Assembly: GCA_019914995.1 (NCBI GenBank)
Contig: CM034145.1
Coordinates: 1,612,001 to 1,676,000, forward strand
Direction: 5' to 3'
Source: Acanthochlamys bracteata
Lineage: Eukaryota; Streptophyta; Magnoliopsida; Pandanales; Velloziaceae
DNA length: 64,000 bases
In this document: positions 1-10,929 of the stretch, piece after piece
Layout of the letters: each line of letters begins with the position of its first letter
Numbering within the stretch: the first letter of the stretch is position 1
Program-made: the position numbers and the translations under genes
The notes under the pieces: model-generated
Databases searched by the model: none
The model's input: only the letters and a program-made list of their open reading frames with translations
Told to the model about the DNA's origin: nothing

Positions 1-365
1 CTTACGGTGTCAGCAGACTGGGAATGTGTCTAGTTAGAATGCAAGAGCGTACTAACGTAGTAAAAGTCAAAAAACAAATTGACCTGCCAACTTATGAATA
101 GTTGATCATAACATATAAAATATCCTACTAAAATTTGATCAAATCTACATTTCATCAGCAACAACATAAAATCAAGTAAGTAATTTCATCAGAGCTCACC
201 ATTAGAAAGACCTAGCAAAACCCTAAACAAAACGGTAAAAAGTTCCCAGCTTTCTAAGTTCCAGCACTCAACTTCAAAATCCATTCTTATCAAAACAAAA
301 AAGAAAGAAGAAGAAGAAGAAGAATTAATCAATCGAATCTTGGAAGAAGAAAAAGAATTAGTTAC

Positions 366-540
366 CTTGTCGGAGCCGTCTCACGCTTGCGAGCTCGATT
401 GGCCTGCGCAACGGCTACAGGGATAGTAGCGGTGAAGAAAAGGAGTCAGGAGGGACCGAAGATCGGCGTCGGGGAAGAAAGAAGCTCGCCGGGACAAGGG
501 ATTGCTGCGGGGATGGAGGGGAGTAGAGCGGAGAAATAAT
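366..540 (-). other. Possible 5' noncoding exon of a gene extending left
   Basis: This stretch is much more GC-rich than its AT-rich surroundings. On the minus strand it ends in a good splice donor (ACAAG then GTAAC, intron starting at 365). It has no ATG on the minus strand, so it would be a 5' untranslated exon whose coding part lies beyond the left edge. The first 365 bases would then be intron. This is inference from composition and one splice site; no protein supports it. Confidence 0.33.
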
Positions 541-1726
541 GTTATAAGTAGAGAGATCCGTAGAGCTACTAAGCTCTGTTAACCCTTGTAATTACAAGCT
601 TCTTGCCCGCTGTTTTCCACTTTTCCTTCGGCAAGTTAACATTGATAACCGTGTATCTAACTTTGAAATAAATTCATATTTTTAAAATTACAAATATTTT
701 TAAAAATAAATTTTTTGTAAATTTATATTAATAGTAAATTTTAAAAAAAATAAAATAATAAAAACATTATTAAATTTTTATTTATTTAATATTAAAAATA
801 AATTAAAAATAAAATTTTAGCAGTCTGTAAATACGGCCTAAATAAATTCTATAGAATTAAGCCAGAAGAATGTTAAATGTGTCATGTGTGAGGTTTAGTT
901 AGTTACTGCGTATTTCTTTTATTATAAATTAAATTCTAAAAATAAATAATTTAAAAAGTAAATTGTAAACAAAAGTTATTTGTTTATTATTAAAAGTGAG
1001 TTTAAAATTAAATTTCTAATTTCTAATTTCTAATTTCTAATTTTAATTTAAAATATATTTTGAAAAAAATAAGTCTAAATTTTTTTATTTTGATTTGAAA
1101 GTAAATTAAAAATAAATATTTTAGTTAAACAAATAAGTAAATACGTATTTAGATTGGCGGATTATTCGTAGAATGGTAACTCACTGTTAAGCAAAAGAAT
1201 GATAACAGGAGCGGGAAATCAAACAAAAATTTCGGATAATTCTTAAGAACTCCATCGACTACATATTAGAACTCCATCAATTATAGGAAAATTGAAGTAT
1301 GCAGCAAGAAACCACAACACATCATGGCTCATCTTGTATTAAAGTTTAAAGAATGGATCACTGTAATTTTTTTACTTGCACAATGCATTATATATATACA
1401 AATATTTATTATGCCAAAAATTCTTCCTATTCTTCGATTTACTTTTCTGGGGGTTGCGGCAGTAATGCTTGTGGTAATGGGTTTCGCGAAGGCGCTGCTA
1501 TGAAACCCCATCGCCAACCGGCACTGCCGCTGCACGCCCAACCCGGAAAAAAGAAAAGGAAAAAGAGAACCGAAAAGATAAGACAAACATATATAGTGAA
1601 GAAAAAGAAAGTGCAGAAAGTGCGCAGTGCAATCGTGGCAAACAAAAGTCTGAGGATTTAAAACGGTTTCAAATAACAAACATAGATAGAAAGATTAGTA
1701 GTAGGACAAGGAGTGTTCTCCATTTC
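541..1726. other. AT-rich intergenic region
   Basis: No supportable gene is present. About 650-1150 is AT-rich MITE-like sequence with a short tandem array of the heptamer TTTCTAA (about four copies near 1012-1040). Around 1450-1550 lies a GC-rich island with loosely complementary ends (GGGTTGCGGCAG and CTGCCGCTGC), possibly a small hairpin element. The short open frames here in both strands look like chance. Confidence 0.5.
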
Positions 1727-3741
1727 TTATGAAATCACACATGAGCAATGCCAAGTATTTGACGAAGGAGGATTCCTGGGCTTCTTCTTTCTCTCATCTA
1801 CGTAAAGATAAACAGGCGGCATCGCCATCGCCACAGGAGGTTCCTCGATCTTCCTTCTCTCATCTTGGAAAATAGGAGCATGATGAAACTCCTCAACAGG
1901 CAGGTTCCTCTCACGCTTGTAATATGGATATAATATTTCATCTGGCTCCCTTTCATCTGGTTCCTTTGGTTTTTCTGGTATCTTTGGTTTTCCTTCATGG
2001 GGCTTAATGCCACCAGGGAACTTCCTTTGTTCATGCTTTGTGTCTTTCTGTGACGTAGTTGTTGTGGCAAACCCAATTTCATATTCTTTCTGTGGAGATA
2101 GACATGTACATATCAGGTACAGATTCCTATATGAGTTGCTTATACCAGCTTTTCTAAAGTGATTTTCTCTTCTTCAAGCCCAAGAAAACCTTTGGTAGTA
2201 TTTTAAAAAATTTTAAAATATAAATTATTAAATTTATTTTACTAATTAAAAAAAAGTTTATTTTTAAAAAAATTTCTTTTTTTTTTTTAAATTATTTTTT
2301 CGGCAACCCCAACCGTGCTCTAAGTCTAGAAATGAACTCACGAAACAACAAATATATCACCTACCTAAGTGCATAGTTTAGGGTATGTCATATATTTGTT
2401 GCTCTTACTGTGCTTTCATGGTCCTGATCCAAAGGAATAACCATGAATTATACTTTTCTCATTGTTTCCCAAGCCAAAAAATGCTCTTCTAGTAAGTCCC
2501 TTCACCTGGTTCCATTTGAACTTGTAGCTATCATCAGTTGTAGTTACCTCATTTCTCCGTAGCTTTGATGTAGCATCAGGATCCATAGCTATAGAGTCAA
2601 GAAACCTGTCAGTAAGTGACAGAACGAATATGTACAACTGATCACTTAAGCAGCACTGCAAGAATAGGATAAAAACAACACCATGCGAGATTAAGCTGTA
2701 AGAAAAAGAAAATATAACTTAAGAGTGTAGCTAGAGACGCTCAATCAAAGATTTCCCTGTTTCATCAATGATAACTTCTCGAGTCCCTTTCAACAGTTTT
2801 AAGAAATATTACAAAATAGCCAAAAAAAGAAGCATGCCAGAATAAGTCCTTGTTCAAAATTATGCGTAACTAGTTAAACAAAGCTAAGATGTTTATATAA
2901 GTTTGTAAATCAATGTTCTACTATTTTGTACAAGTCATCGTGACAAAAATTGAAGTCCCAAGTCTAAGTAAAGGAGGTCATCAGTTGACAGCCATATGTG
3001 AAAACTTATCAAGTTTTTATGAAACAGATAGTTCCAGACTGATCCATGTAACCAATCTCACTTAGTCGGATCAGATTGGTAGAAGAGGACAATATTGTAT
3101 AATAAAACACTAGTAACATACGTTGGTATCTTTATTTTCCATTTCTGTGATCTATGGATGGTGCAGGTTTCTTGAGGATCAGAGCTGAGGAATGCTTAAG
3201 GTTACCTTAACTTTTTAGATCTTACAGTTAAAATGGATAATAAAATGCCCCGTGCAGTATAGTTTCTAGTGCACTACTTCTCGAAAACAGAAAGACTACT
3301 CTGCTTTAGTTTCTTTCATATGTTGATTCATAATGTAAAAACAATTACTGGCCTCATTGTATGTTCTTATACAATATACAGTCTCTAAGCCAAAAACATT
3401 CAACCCTGGTGAGGAATATGTATCTCAAAAAGATCACCTTCAACTCAGTACACTAATCCACTTCCAAAAAATATACGAGGACTATTTACTCCTCTTGGCA
3501 AACATTCTCCACAAGTTCCAGATAATTCTAACACAATAATGACAAAAGCATGCGCCACTGAAAAAAAAATTGACAGCACTTGTAACCATAAAACTAAATT
3601 TCTTGTATTTGCAAACAGGAAAGCTTATGTACTGGAAGGAGCTTAGATATTAACTAGCTGAAAACAACTTGCCTGCCCAAGCAATTCCTTCTGGTTGCTT
3701 GCCTGAACCTTTCCGACACACTTGTTAAATCTCTCAATGCC
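1727..3741 (-). CDS. Partial spliced gene, HIPP-like (HMA-related) protein with CaaX end
   Basis: Three minus-strand exons, all phase 0 and open, can be joined: 3741-3673 (69 bp, ending in a GC-type donor CAG/GCAAGT), 2655-2548 (108 bp, donor GAG/GTAACT) and 2089-1727 (363 bp, acceptor CCACAG, stop TAA). The middle exon has DSIAMD, a phrase typical of the second half of plant HMA domains. The last exon is Lys/Pro/Glu-rich, then Tyr/Pro-rich, and ends CSCVIS, a plausible CaaX prenylation box. That architecture is typical of HIPPs. No CxxC metal-binding motif is visible and the first coding exon was not found; it should lie between 3741 and 4735. A conserved 69-bp homologue of the first exon occurs at 12252-12320. 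The gene may be intact or already decaying. Family assignment is inference. Confidence 0.42.
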
Positions 3742-4734
3742 CTAAAAGAATGGAATGCTTCAGTCATCAGCAGAGTTGTGAATCATGTAATTATCAGTAA
3801 ACTTTGCTAACAAGTCAAGATTAACTTCTAGAATGGTGAACTCATATACAGATGTCAATGCAAGCATCAAGAATTCCAAAGCTCATGAGCAACAAATTGC
3901 AACTAGGTGAAACATCGGCATCTTAATGCATAACTAGGGCCACAAAAAAATCAACTAGTGAAGTAACATAGATACCAATATCGGCTAGTTTGCTTAGATC
4001 AATTTGTTTGATTAAATCATTTTGTGTTGATATGCCTTTCAATCTGCGCCGGTTTATGGCTTTGCATTCTCAATCGACGGTTGGTTCGCTCCGGTCTTTG
4101 GCTTCGCGTCAGGTCCAACTTGGCTCACGGCACAAATTCCGTTGGTGAGATCTCGCTCGAAGCTCGGAACTCTTTTTGTTGCTCCTTTCAAGTGAAAGCT
4201 TTGAGGGGGATTGATTGATCGGTTTGTAACTCGATGCGGCCGTTCAGGTAAACGATTCCGTAAGTCAAGTCAGTAGAAAGAGTAGAGAGAATTGCTTTTC
4301 TTGTTTAGGGCCTACCTATCTTTAGTGAGCACGCGTCAAGCTAAAGACCTTTGATCGTAAAAAGACTTGAGCTCACTAGTCTCAGAAACCCAAAAACGCC
4401 TACCCACGGCGACAAGGTCAAACTTGACAACAGCGAGGCACTCAGAGGTTTCAGATGAACAGGTTAACGAGACTAAGAGGATAGGTAAAGGTTATAACCT
4501 AAGAATGTTCTTCTGTCTATCTCTTTGAATCTTCGCGCATAAGACTCGAAGTTGAAGAGATGCATGAAAATTTAAAAAGGAAAGAAAGAAGAGAAGAAGA
4601 TGATGCATGCATACAGAATATACACGACTCTTAAATATATTTAAAATTAACATAATGGCATGCAGCATAGTTGATAGGTTTAAGGTGAGGTATCGCCTCT
4701 AAAGACAGAAACTCACTAGCTAGAGAAGACGTAC

Positions 4735-4835
4735 CCTAAAGCTGAAGAAGGAAGAAGAAGAGTCGGGGCTTTTCTTCAAGCAAAGTTTATTTCTCAGGAG
4801 TGCTTATATGGTCTGGATTACAGAGTGTGCTTATT
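4735..4835 (-). other. Likely 5' untranslated exon of the HIPP-like gene
   Basis: Downstream of a minus-strand TATA box lies a purine/CT-rich leader ending in TTTAGG followed by the donor GTACGTC (intron starting at 4734). The same arrangement, TATA then leader then donor AAG/GTACGTC, is preserved in the duplicate near 18720-18850. Conservation of the splice donor in two diverged copies supports a real leader exon. The sequence from 3742 to 4734 holds no coding exon I could confirm; 4020-4330 is GC-richer and unexplained. Confidence 0.4.
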
Positions 4836-4860
4836 GTGTCCACAGACCATTCTCCATATG

Positions 4861-4871
4861 CCTATTTATAG
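4861..4871 (-). promoter_or_regulatory. TATA box of the HIPP-like gene
   Basis: On the minus strand the sequence reads CTATAAATAGG, a textbook plant TATA box. It sits about 25-30 bases upstream of the inferred leader exon. The duplicate copy has CTATAAATC at 18846-18854. Confidence 0.5.
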
Positions 4872-4982
4872 ATCAGGTAAATGTGAACGTGGGCAATAAG
4901 ATACTCATTCACCGAGGTTCCTTCAAAGAAGATTACTCCGATCTTGAGCTCCACGATGTCAACTTCCGATATTTTGCAAGTC

Positions 4983-5090
4983 AGAAGCGTTCACACTTGT
5001 GAGGTCACCATTCTGATTACCTTTTTTTGTATTTTTTATTTTTGCGAGTCTGAAGCATTCACACTTGCGAAGTAACCATTCAAATTAATT
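4983..5090 (+). repeat. Two-unit repeat, GCATTCACACTTGTGAAGTC type
   Basis: Two copies of a roughly 45-base unit (core TTCACACTTGTGAGGTCACC) are separated by a T-rich spacer. The same two-unit block occurs at about 18945-19025 in the same orientation and at 19690-19800 inverted. The core contains the palindrome CACTTGTG. Function unknown. Confidence 0.6.
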
Positions 5091-5364
5091 TAATGCAACT
5101 GAATTGTTCATATGAAAATGTCATTCAAGATTGATTCTCGACTTTAGATATTTAACACTATTAATAATTATATAATCAATATTATTAGTCAAGTTGTAAT
5201 AGTATATGTTATGCAACGATTTATTAATTTGCCAAATTGAACAATATGTTATTGTTAAGGTTGATTTTTAATTATTGCACAAGATTATTCCCTGCTTTTA
5301 GATAATATTTCCAACTTCATTGTGTGATTCTAGGGGGAAATGGTAGTTGTAAATATAGTTCTTG

Positions 5365-5907
5365 TAGGGGTGGCAATATGGGTTCATGGGTCAGTTTCGG
5401 ATCGACCCATATAATAATCGAATTAAAATTATTCAATCATAATTCGACCCATTTATTTATATGGGTCAAAATTGTCAACCCTAACCTAATCTATTTATAA
5501 TCGGGTCAAATTCGGGTCGACCCATTTAATAATTAAATTATTAAAAAAAATTATAAATATTAATTTTTGATAATAATATATCAAAATTATTAATTATGAT
5601 ATATTTAAAAAGAAAAAATATTAATTTTGACAAATTTATAAATTAAATAAAAATTAGTTAAAATTAAGATAAATTAAAAATATATATATATACAAATTAA
5701 ATTCAAAATTTTTATTTTTTTCTAATTATTAAATAATATATACTATATAAATAGTTATACGGATTAAACGGGTCAATTTTGGGTCAATCCGAACCCGTTT
5801 AAATTTTTCGGGTCGATTCGAAATCGATTCAAATCCAACTAAAGCTTGATCCGAACCCGACCTTTTTGGGTCGGATTTTCGGATCGGATCGAAATTTGCC
5901 ATCTCTA
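5365..5907. mobile_element. Non-autonomous hAT element, 543 bp
   Basis: The ends are inverted repeats, TAGGGGTGGCAA on the left and TAGAGATGGCAA on the right (reverse complement). They are flanked by 8-bp direct repeats AGTTCTTG and ATTTCTTG (7 of 8 identical), as expected for hAT. The subterminal regions are packed with GGGTCGACCC-like motifs and the centre is very AT-rich with no coding capacity. Related copies: 38584-39442, 53465-54265 and a decayed one near 30175-30630. Confidence 0.82.
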
Positions 5908-5975
5908 ATTTCTTGGATGCCTACTGTGAGGGAGATTTCAACGTGAACAGTACTTTACATATACACATGACAAGT

Positions 5976-6381
5976 TGTCACGGAGTTATGTGAGAGGGCT
6001 TCACATGGGATGTGCTTAAGAGACCGTGACACAAAAGAGAAGCGTGTAACATGTGTTAGTTGCAGAGAGTGCCGCCGAGCAAAGTAGAATGCTTAAGTTT
6101 ATCTAGAAATATTAACTATAGATTAATTATTTGGTATCTAGTGAAATAAGGTAACTTAATATATAGTTATCGAGTTAGTTAGATTATTTTGTTTAGGATA
6201 GAACTTTGGCTGCCATGGATTCAGGCCAATACATTACATGGTAGATTCTATAAATAACTGTTATGTGTAGAACTAACAGGAGGGAATCAAGCACTTATTT
6301 ATTTTTTTGTTTTTCTAGTCTTAGTTCTATCCTTGCAATTAGCATATCTTTTACAACTTCACGTGATTGCAAACCGTAACA
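5976..6381 (+). repeat. 5' LTR of a decayed Ty3/gypsy retrotransposon
   Basis: The segment begins TGTCACGG and ends CCGTAACA, so its ends form an 8-base inverted repeat with one mismatch and follow the TG...CA rule. A sequence loosely resembling a tRNA-Met primer-binding site (TAGTACCAAAAC) follows at once, and gag-like sequence lies downstream. No matching 3' LTR was found in the window, so the element is truncated. Confidence 0.55.
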
Positions 6382-6539
6382 ACTAGTACCAAAACTAATA
6401 ATCTAATAAAGCGCTTTACTTTTGCAGTGTCTGAGTCATCTAAATCATCATTATCGCCACACTCGGTTAATACCGGCCCTTCCATTCAAACGCTGCCAAC
6501 TCTCTTGAAAGCAAACTACTAGTACCACCAAACAGAGGC

Positions 6540-7138
6540 AAACTGCTTCGAGCCATACGACCACCTCACTTCCAATCTAGTGTGGCTGTTTACGAAATGC
6601 TACGAATTTTACAGAACTACACAAGGTAGTTACCTCTGCGCAGCAGCAAAAGAAAGAAGTCAGAAGCACGAATATGTCCTATGCACCACCCAACGACATA
6701 GCATCTTCAAGCTATATTGCGAGGCAAAATCCACATACTTCCCTACCCACATTTGGCATAAGTATACCTATCCCATACCCAGCTGTAGTACAACAACTAC
6801 CCAACCAATGTCCAGTAATGATGCAATCTATGCTCATTGACCCCTTAACAGTTGGTACTATCAACATACCTACACAACAAACATCGGCCATAACCGTAAT
6901 ACTAAATCTATCCACTTGACACAACATCCAAGTCCACATTCGGACAGTCAATAACAGTTTCACAAATCACCAACGACCTCCTAACATCTTTATACCACTA
7001 TCGCAAGCCTGCCCACTAAACCAACAGTCTACTGTACATAACTCTAATACTCTTCCATTACATAATGCACCTCCACAGCCATTTTACCCAACAATCCAAC
7101 ATGCCTTATATCTGACAAACCAGCAAGAACAACACTAA
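6540..7138 (+). pseudogene. Decayed gag 5' part of the gypsy element
   Basis: Contains an open frame from 6674 (MSYAPPNDIAS...), rich in Pro/Gln/Ile like the N-terminal part of plant gypsy gag, then further broken sequence. It is interrupted at 7138 by the CACTA insertion; the gag core resumes at 9818. The assignment rests mainly on position between an LTR and a recognisable gag core. Confidence 0.4.
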
Positions 7139-9814
7139 CACTACTAGAAATAACAGCATCACCTACTGAAAAAAACAATCGGCACGAGTAAAAAATAGTC
7201 GGCAAAATACTTTACCGACTAAAGAAAAAGCAGTCGGTAATCCGTCGACAAACACCAGTCGGTAAATTATTTACCGACTAAATACAAAATTCAGTCGGTA
7301 TGGCACAGTAATTTACCGACTGAATAAATTTTAGCCGATAATTTTATTTTATCCACTGAAAATATTTAGTCGGTAATTTTAATTTACATACCAAAATTTT
7401 TAAATCGATATTTTTGAATTCATTTGGTGAATACTTAAAAATTTTATCTAAAATAATTCACAACTAAGTATAGAAATATATATTAAATAAAAATTAACTC
7501 AATTTTATATTCATTAAATTTATATATAATATTAATCAAAATTTATATTTACATATCCATTAAAGTCATCAAATACATTGAAATGATCCACTTGCTAAAG
7601 CACTAATTTACACAGCTACTACATAAAGAATAGCCTTCACATAAACAATTATTTGAAGATGACTCCACAAGGAAGATGAATACTCCATATGCTTATCTGA
7701 AATACAAAAGAAAGGTTGATGAAATCATTAGAGACATATGCTTTAATTACAAAAGAAAGGTCGATGAAATCTCCCCAGATGATCCATTCTCTAATGCATC
7801 ACATTGTCCTAAATTTCAACAAATTAATGTAATGCTTCCGTATCAATTCAATTTTCGTTTTGCTAACATATATAGCCGATAAAACTACATCAATTGCTTT
7901 GATTTGCTTACCTGAAGAGTGGTGGTCTACTATCCGTAGTATTCACTGTTTGTACGTCTGTAGTACGTACGCAAATGCAAAGCATAAATCAATAATTTCT
8001 TTAATCTTCAGCGCACTCTTTCTACATAGATCTTCAGTGTATTTTCTTCTGAATCATCCTACGAAGAAAGCAATCACACAGACAGCAATGGATATCTCTT
8101 TAGGCATTTCTACAGATACTTGATACATGCATACTGATTATTGAATCATGATAGCATGCCGTACTGCATTACTAGCTAGCAATGATTTTAATGAATTGTA
8201 GTAACGAACAATGTGGTTTTTGCACAAGAGCTTCTTGTGCTTTACCATTGCTTTTAATGGTAAAAAAATCTCTACTTCAGAGTAAAAGCTGCATCAGCCA
8301 CAGTGATAGAAGAAGAAAAAAAGAGAGTACACACATCTACACAGGTCTACATTAACCAACAACAAGTCTATAGGTGTGCAGCAGGCATTGGAAGATGAGC
8401 AAAAGCAAATTAAATTAATTAAACAAAATTTGAAGTATACCAATTTATGTTTTTACATTTCTCATTTCAATGTAACATCTGAAATCATGTCAGAGATCAA
8501 AACAGAAGAGGGAGCTGGCCTTATTGAAAGTTTCAATTGCTTTGGCAGTAGAAAAAGAATAAGAAGAAGAACAACGACAACAAGGAATTAATAAAGAGTT
8601 TGAAATCAAAGTTTAAAGATAATTAATTAAAAGACCACCAAAACAAGATGCAGCAGCAACAGTAGCATAACGAAAAAAAAGAATAGAAAAGAGTGCTGAA
8701 ATATGAAACAACACGAAGTCACTTTCATCAATATGGTACTGTAAATCATGTGCGAATAATTAAGTTGCTCTAGAAGAAATAAACAGTGCAACTCAACAAA
8801 TCCCTTCAACTCTTACTTGAAAATTCAAATGAATTTTCAGACAAAGATTGAAACGAACTGACTGATTCTAAACACTCCCTCACCTGTAAGTGGGATTTCA
8901 CATGAGCTAATGTCAGATCCTTCACATCCATGAGTTGAAGCACTGATTTAGGTGTTGTCCCTGTCCATGTTTCAAAGATAATCAGCAAATTCTCCCAAAA
9001 AGAAAACAACTTCTAATCAGCTTGTGCGATATCTTCAGAACCCACAAACATTAGAGGCGTAAAACGAACATCAACAAAAAAATCACAAATCAAACAAAAG
9101 AATTAAAAGAAAACCGAAAGAACAGTAGCAGCTAATAAGAACAAATCGAAATCACAAGACGAAAAGTACTTAAAGAAAAAAAAAGCAAATAGGGAGAAAA
9201 ATGGTGAGGATAGAATAAGCGAAGCAAGCGTACTTTCATGGTCACCAATAGCTCGATTTGCCGGCGGAGGGATTTGGTGAATTCTAGAGTTTTTACAGTG
9301 GTCTCGATTCGGCTTAGATGGGCTCGTTGGAGTAACAGCACAAGAAGAAGAAGAACGTCGGAAGTAGAAAAGGAAGAAATCAGTGCGGAGAGGTGAGAGC
9401 ATGCTAGTGAGGGGGGCGTAAGGGACGGGCTCACAGTCGGAAAGAAGCAAAAACAGAAGGGAGAGGAAATGAAAACAAAAATGGAGAAAGAAAAAAATTA
9501 TAAAAAAGAAACTTACCGACTAACATGATTTTCGTCGGTAATATTACCAACTTTAAATAAATCAGTCGGTAAATTAGCTACTGATAAAATTTTAATCAAA
9601 AAATTTACTGACTGAAAGAATTATGGTCGGTAAATTTATTGACTAAAAAGTTTTTTGTCGATATTTGATAGATTTACCGACTATCTATATTTTTAGTCGG
9701 TAATTTTAAAAATTTTACCGATTAGATTATTTTCGATCGGTATTTGATAAATTTACCGATTTTATTTTTTCATTTGATATTTTTTAGTTGGTAAAAACTA
9801 TTTTTGTAATAGTG
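7139..9814. mobile_element. Complete non-autonomous CACTA transposon, 2,676 bp, carrying a host exon
   Basis: The left end reads CACTACTAGAAA and the right end is the reverse complement of CACTATTACAAA. The element is flanked by the 3-bp target-site duplication TAA (7136-7138 and 9815-9817), diagnostic for CACTA/En-Spm. Both subterminal regions (about 7190-7380 and 9500-9780) hold many copies of TTACCGAC/GTCGGTAA in both orientations, the expected transposase-binding arrays. No TNPD-type transposase is present, so it is non-autonomous. The interior carries a KANADI exon at 8884-8960 and, at about 9230-9440, a GC-richer exon-like stretch on the minus strand that I cannot identify. It inserted into the gag region of an older gypsy element. 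Confidence 0.93.
8884..8960 (-). pseudogene. KAN-like fragment: Captured KANADI (GARP family) exon
   Basis: On the minus strand this 77-bp segment encodes TTPKSVLQLMDVKDLT followed by LAHVKSHLQ. That is the second half of the KANADI GARP/MYB-like DNA-binding domain, with the AHVKSHLQ signature. It is bounded by an acceptor (GGACAG) and a donor (CAG/GTGAGG), and reading phase matches: two bases completing an Arg codon, then 25 codons. Neighbouring KANADI exons (the ARFVHAVELLGGHE half and the MYRTVK half) are not present, so it cannot make a working factor. One usual Ala in RATPKS is Thr. The call as KANADI rather than another GARP protein rests on the VLxLMDVKDLTLAHVKSHLQ wording. Confidence 0.9.
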
Positions 9815-10100
9815 TAATTAGTAGCTGCATCCACACCCCATCAAGCTACTACAAAACCATGCAAATTTCTTAGGAGTCGCTGACTGTAAGCTTACACCTC
9901 AAGGGAACATCATAAGTTTTCGACTTTTGACAGAGAAGAACCATATGAATGAATGTACTCAACAGAAAGATATTTCAAATACCACAAAGACGGTGACATA
10001 GGACAGAGTTGCAATCGCCACGATGTACTTGCAAGGAGAGGCCAATTAATGGTATCAAAATTATGAACGAAATAGACCACATCACTTTTGGGAAGACCTT
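9815..10100 (+). pseudogene. Gag core remnant of the gypsy element, downstream of the CACTA insertion
   Basis: Around 9995-10090 the plus strand encodes RVAIATMYLQGEAN, a stop, then WYQNYERNRPHHFWEDL. This is the retrotransposon gag core (compare the intact-looking version at 59757-59840 in the second gypsy element). The preceding 80 bases match the expected DPYEWMYSAERYFKY region but with frameshifts. No protease, RT or integrase follows. Confidence 0.75.
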
Positions 10101-10929
10101 ACATCCGCATGACGAGATAGACCACATCAAACTATGAATGAGATAGACAACGATGTAGAATTTTTCTATACTTTCTAAATTAAAAAAAAAATAGAATTAT
10201 ATAGAAAATTTATTTGGGAATGTAAAATGAAAGATTGGAATAAAAAGAAGAAGATAAAGAGTTAATATGCACTCGCAAATATGATCTAAATTTCCTTTCT
10301 GTTGAGACTATGATGTATCTAACTATTGATTCTTAATTTTATAATATTCAAAATTTTATAATTATTTATTTAGTATTTATTACCGTGCTTATTACTTTTA
10401 AGTAATTGGCCAATATTCAATCAATTTGAAATTCATATTGAGATAGAGATGTGATATATGAATTAATCTTTATAATGAATGCCATGAATTGTATTAGAAA
10501 CAGAGATGCTCTTATGATTCGAGCAGTTAATTTAGGATGCCATAGAATTTAAATGAACTTTATGGTATGTTAACTCACATAGAGATATAATGAGTTATTG
10601 TATAGAAATATTTTTTGGTATAGCTTGAGAAAAGTAATCAAAGGAATTAGAATTTTTCAACTATTAATAAAGATGATTAATTACAATGAAATCAAATGCT
10701 CTATCTCTTATGTCATCAGAACCTCACAAGTTTAAGTTTTAGTTTGTGTTGTTTTTTCTTTAGCTTTAACAGTCACTCTTATTAAATCGATTTTTTCAAG
10801 TAACTTTAGGATTAGTTATTTTCGTTATTTAATAAGTTAATCAATACTCGCGACTCGTACATTTGATATAACAATAGAAGTCAAGTAAATTTTCATGCAA
10901 ATAAGATGGAAAGCAAATCCAACATATGA

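Noticed and set aside
1353..1661. 102-codon plus and 116-codon minus frames
   Set aside because: Overlapping on opposite strands in low-complexity sequence with no domain or splice context.
9103..9450. 115- and 100-codon minus-strand frames inside the CACTA element as a gene
   Set aside because: Composition suggests a captured or leader exon, but I recognise no protein and the two overlapping frames cannot both be coding.
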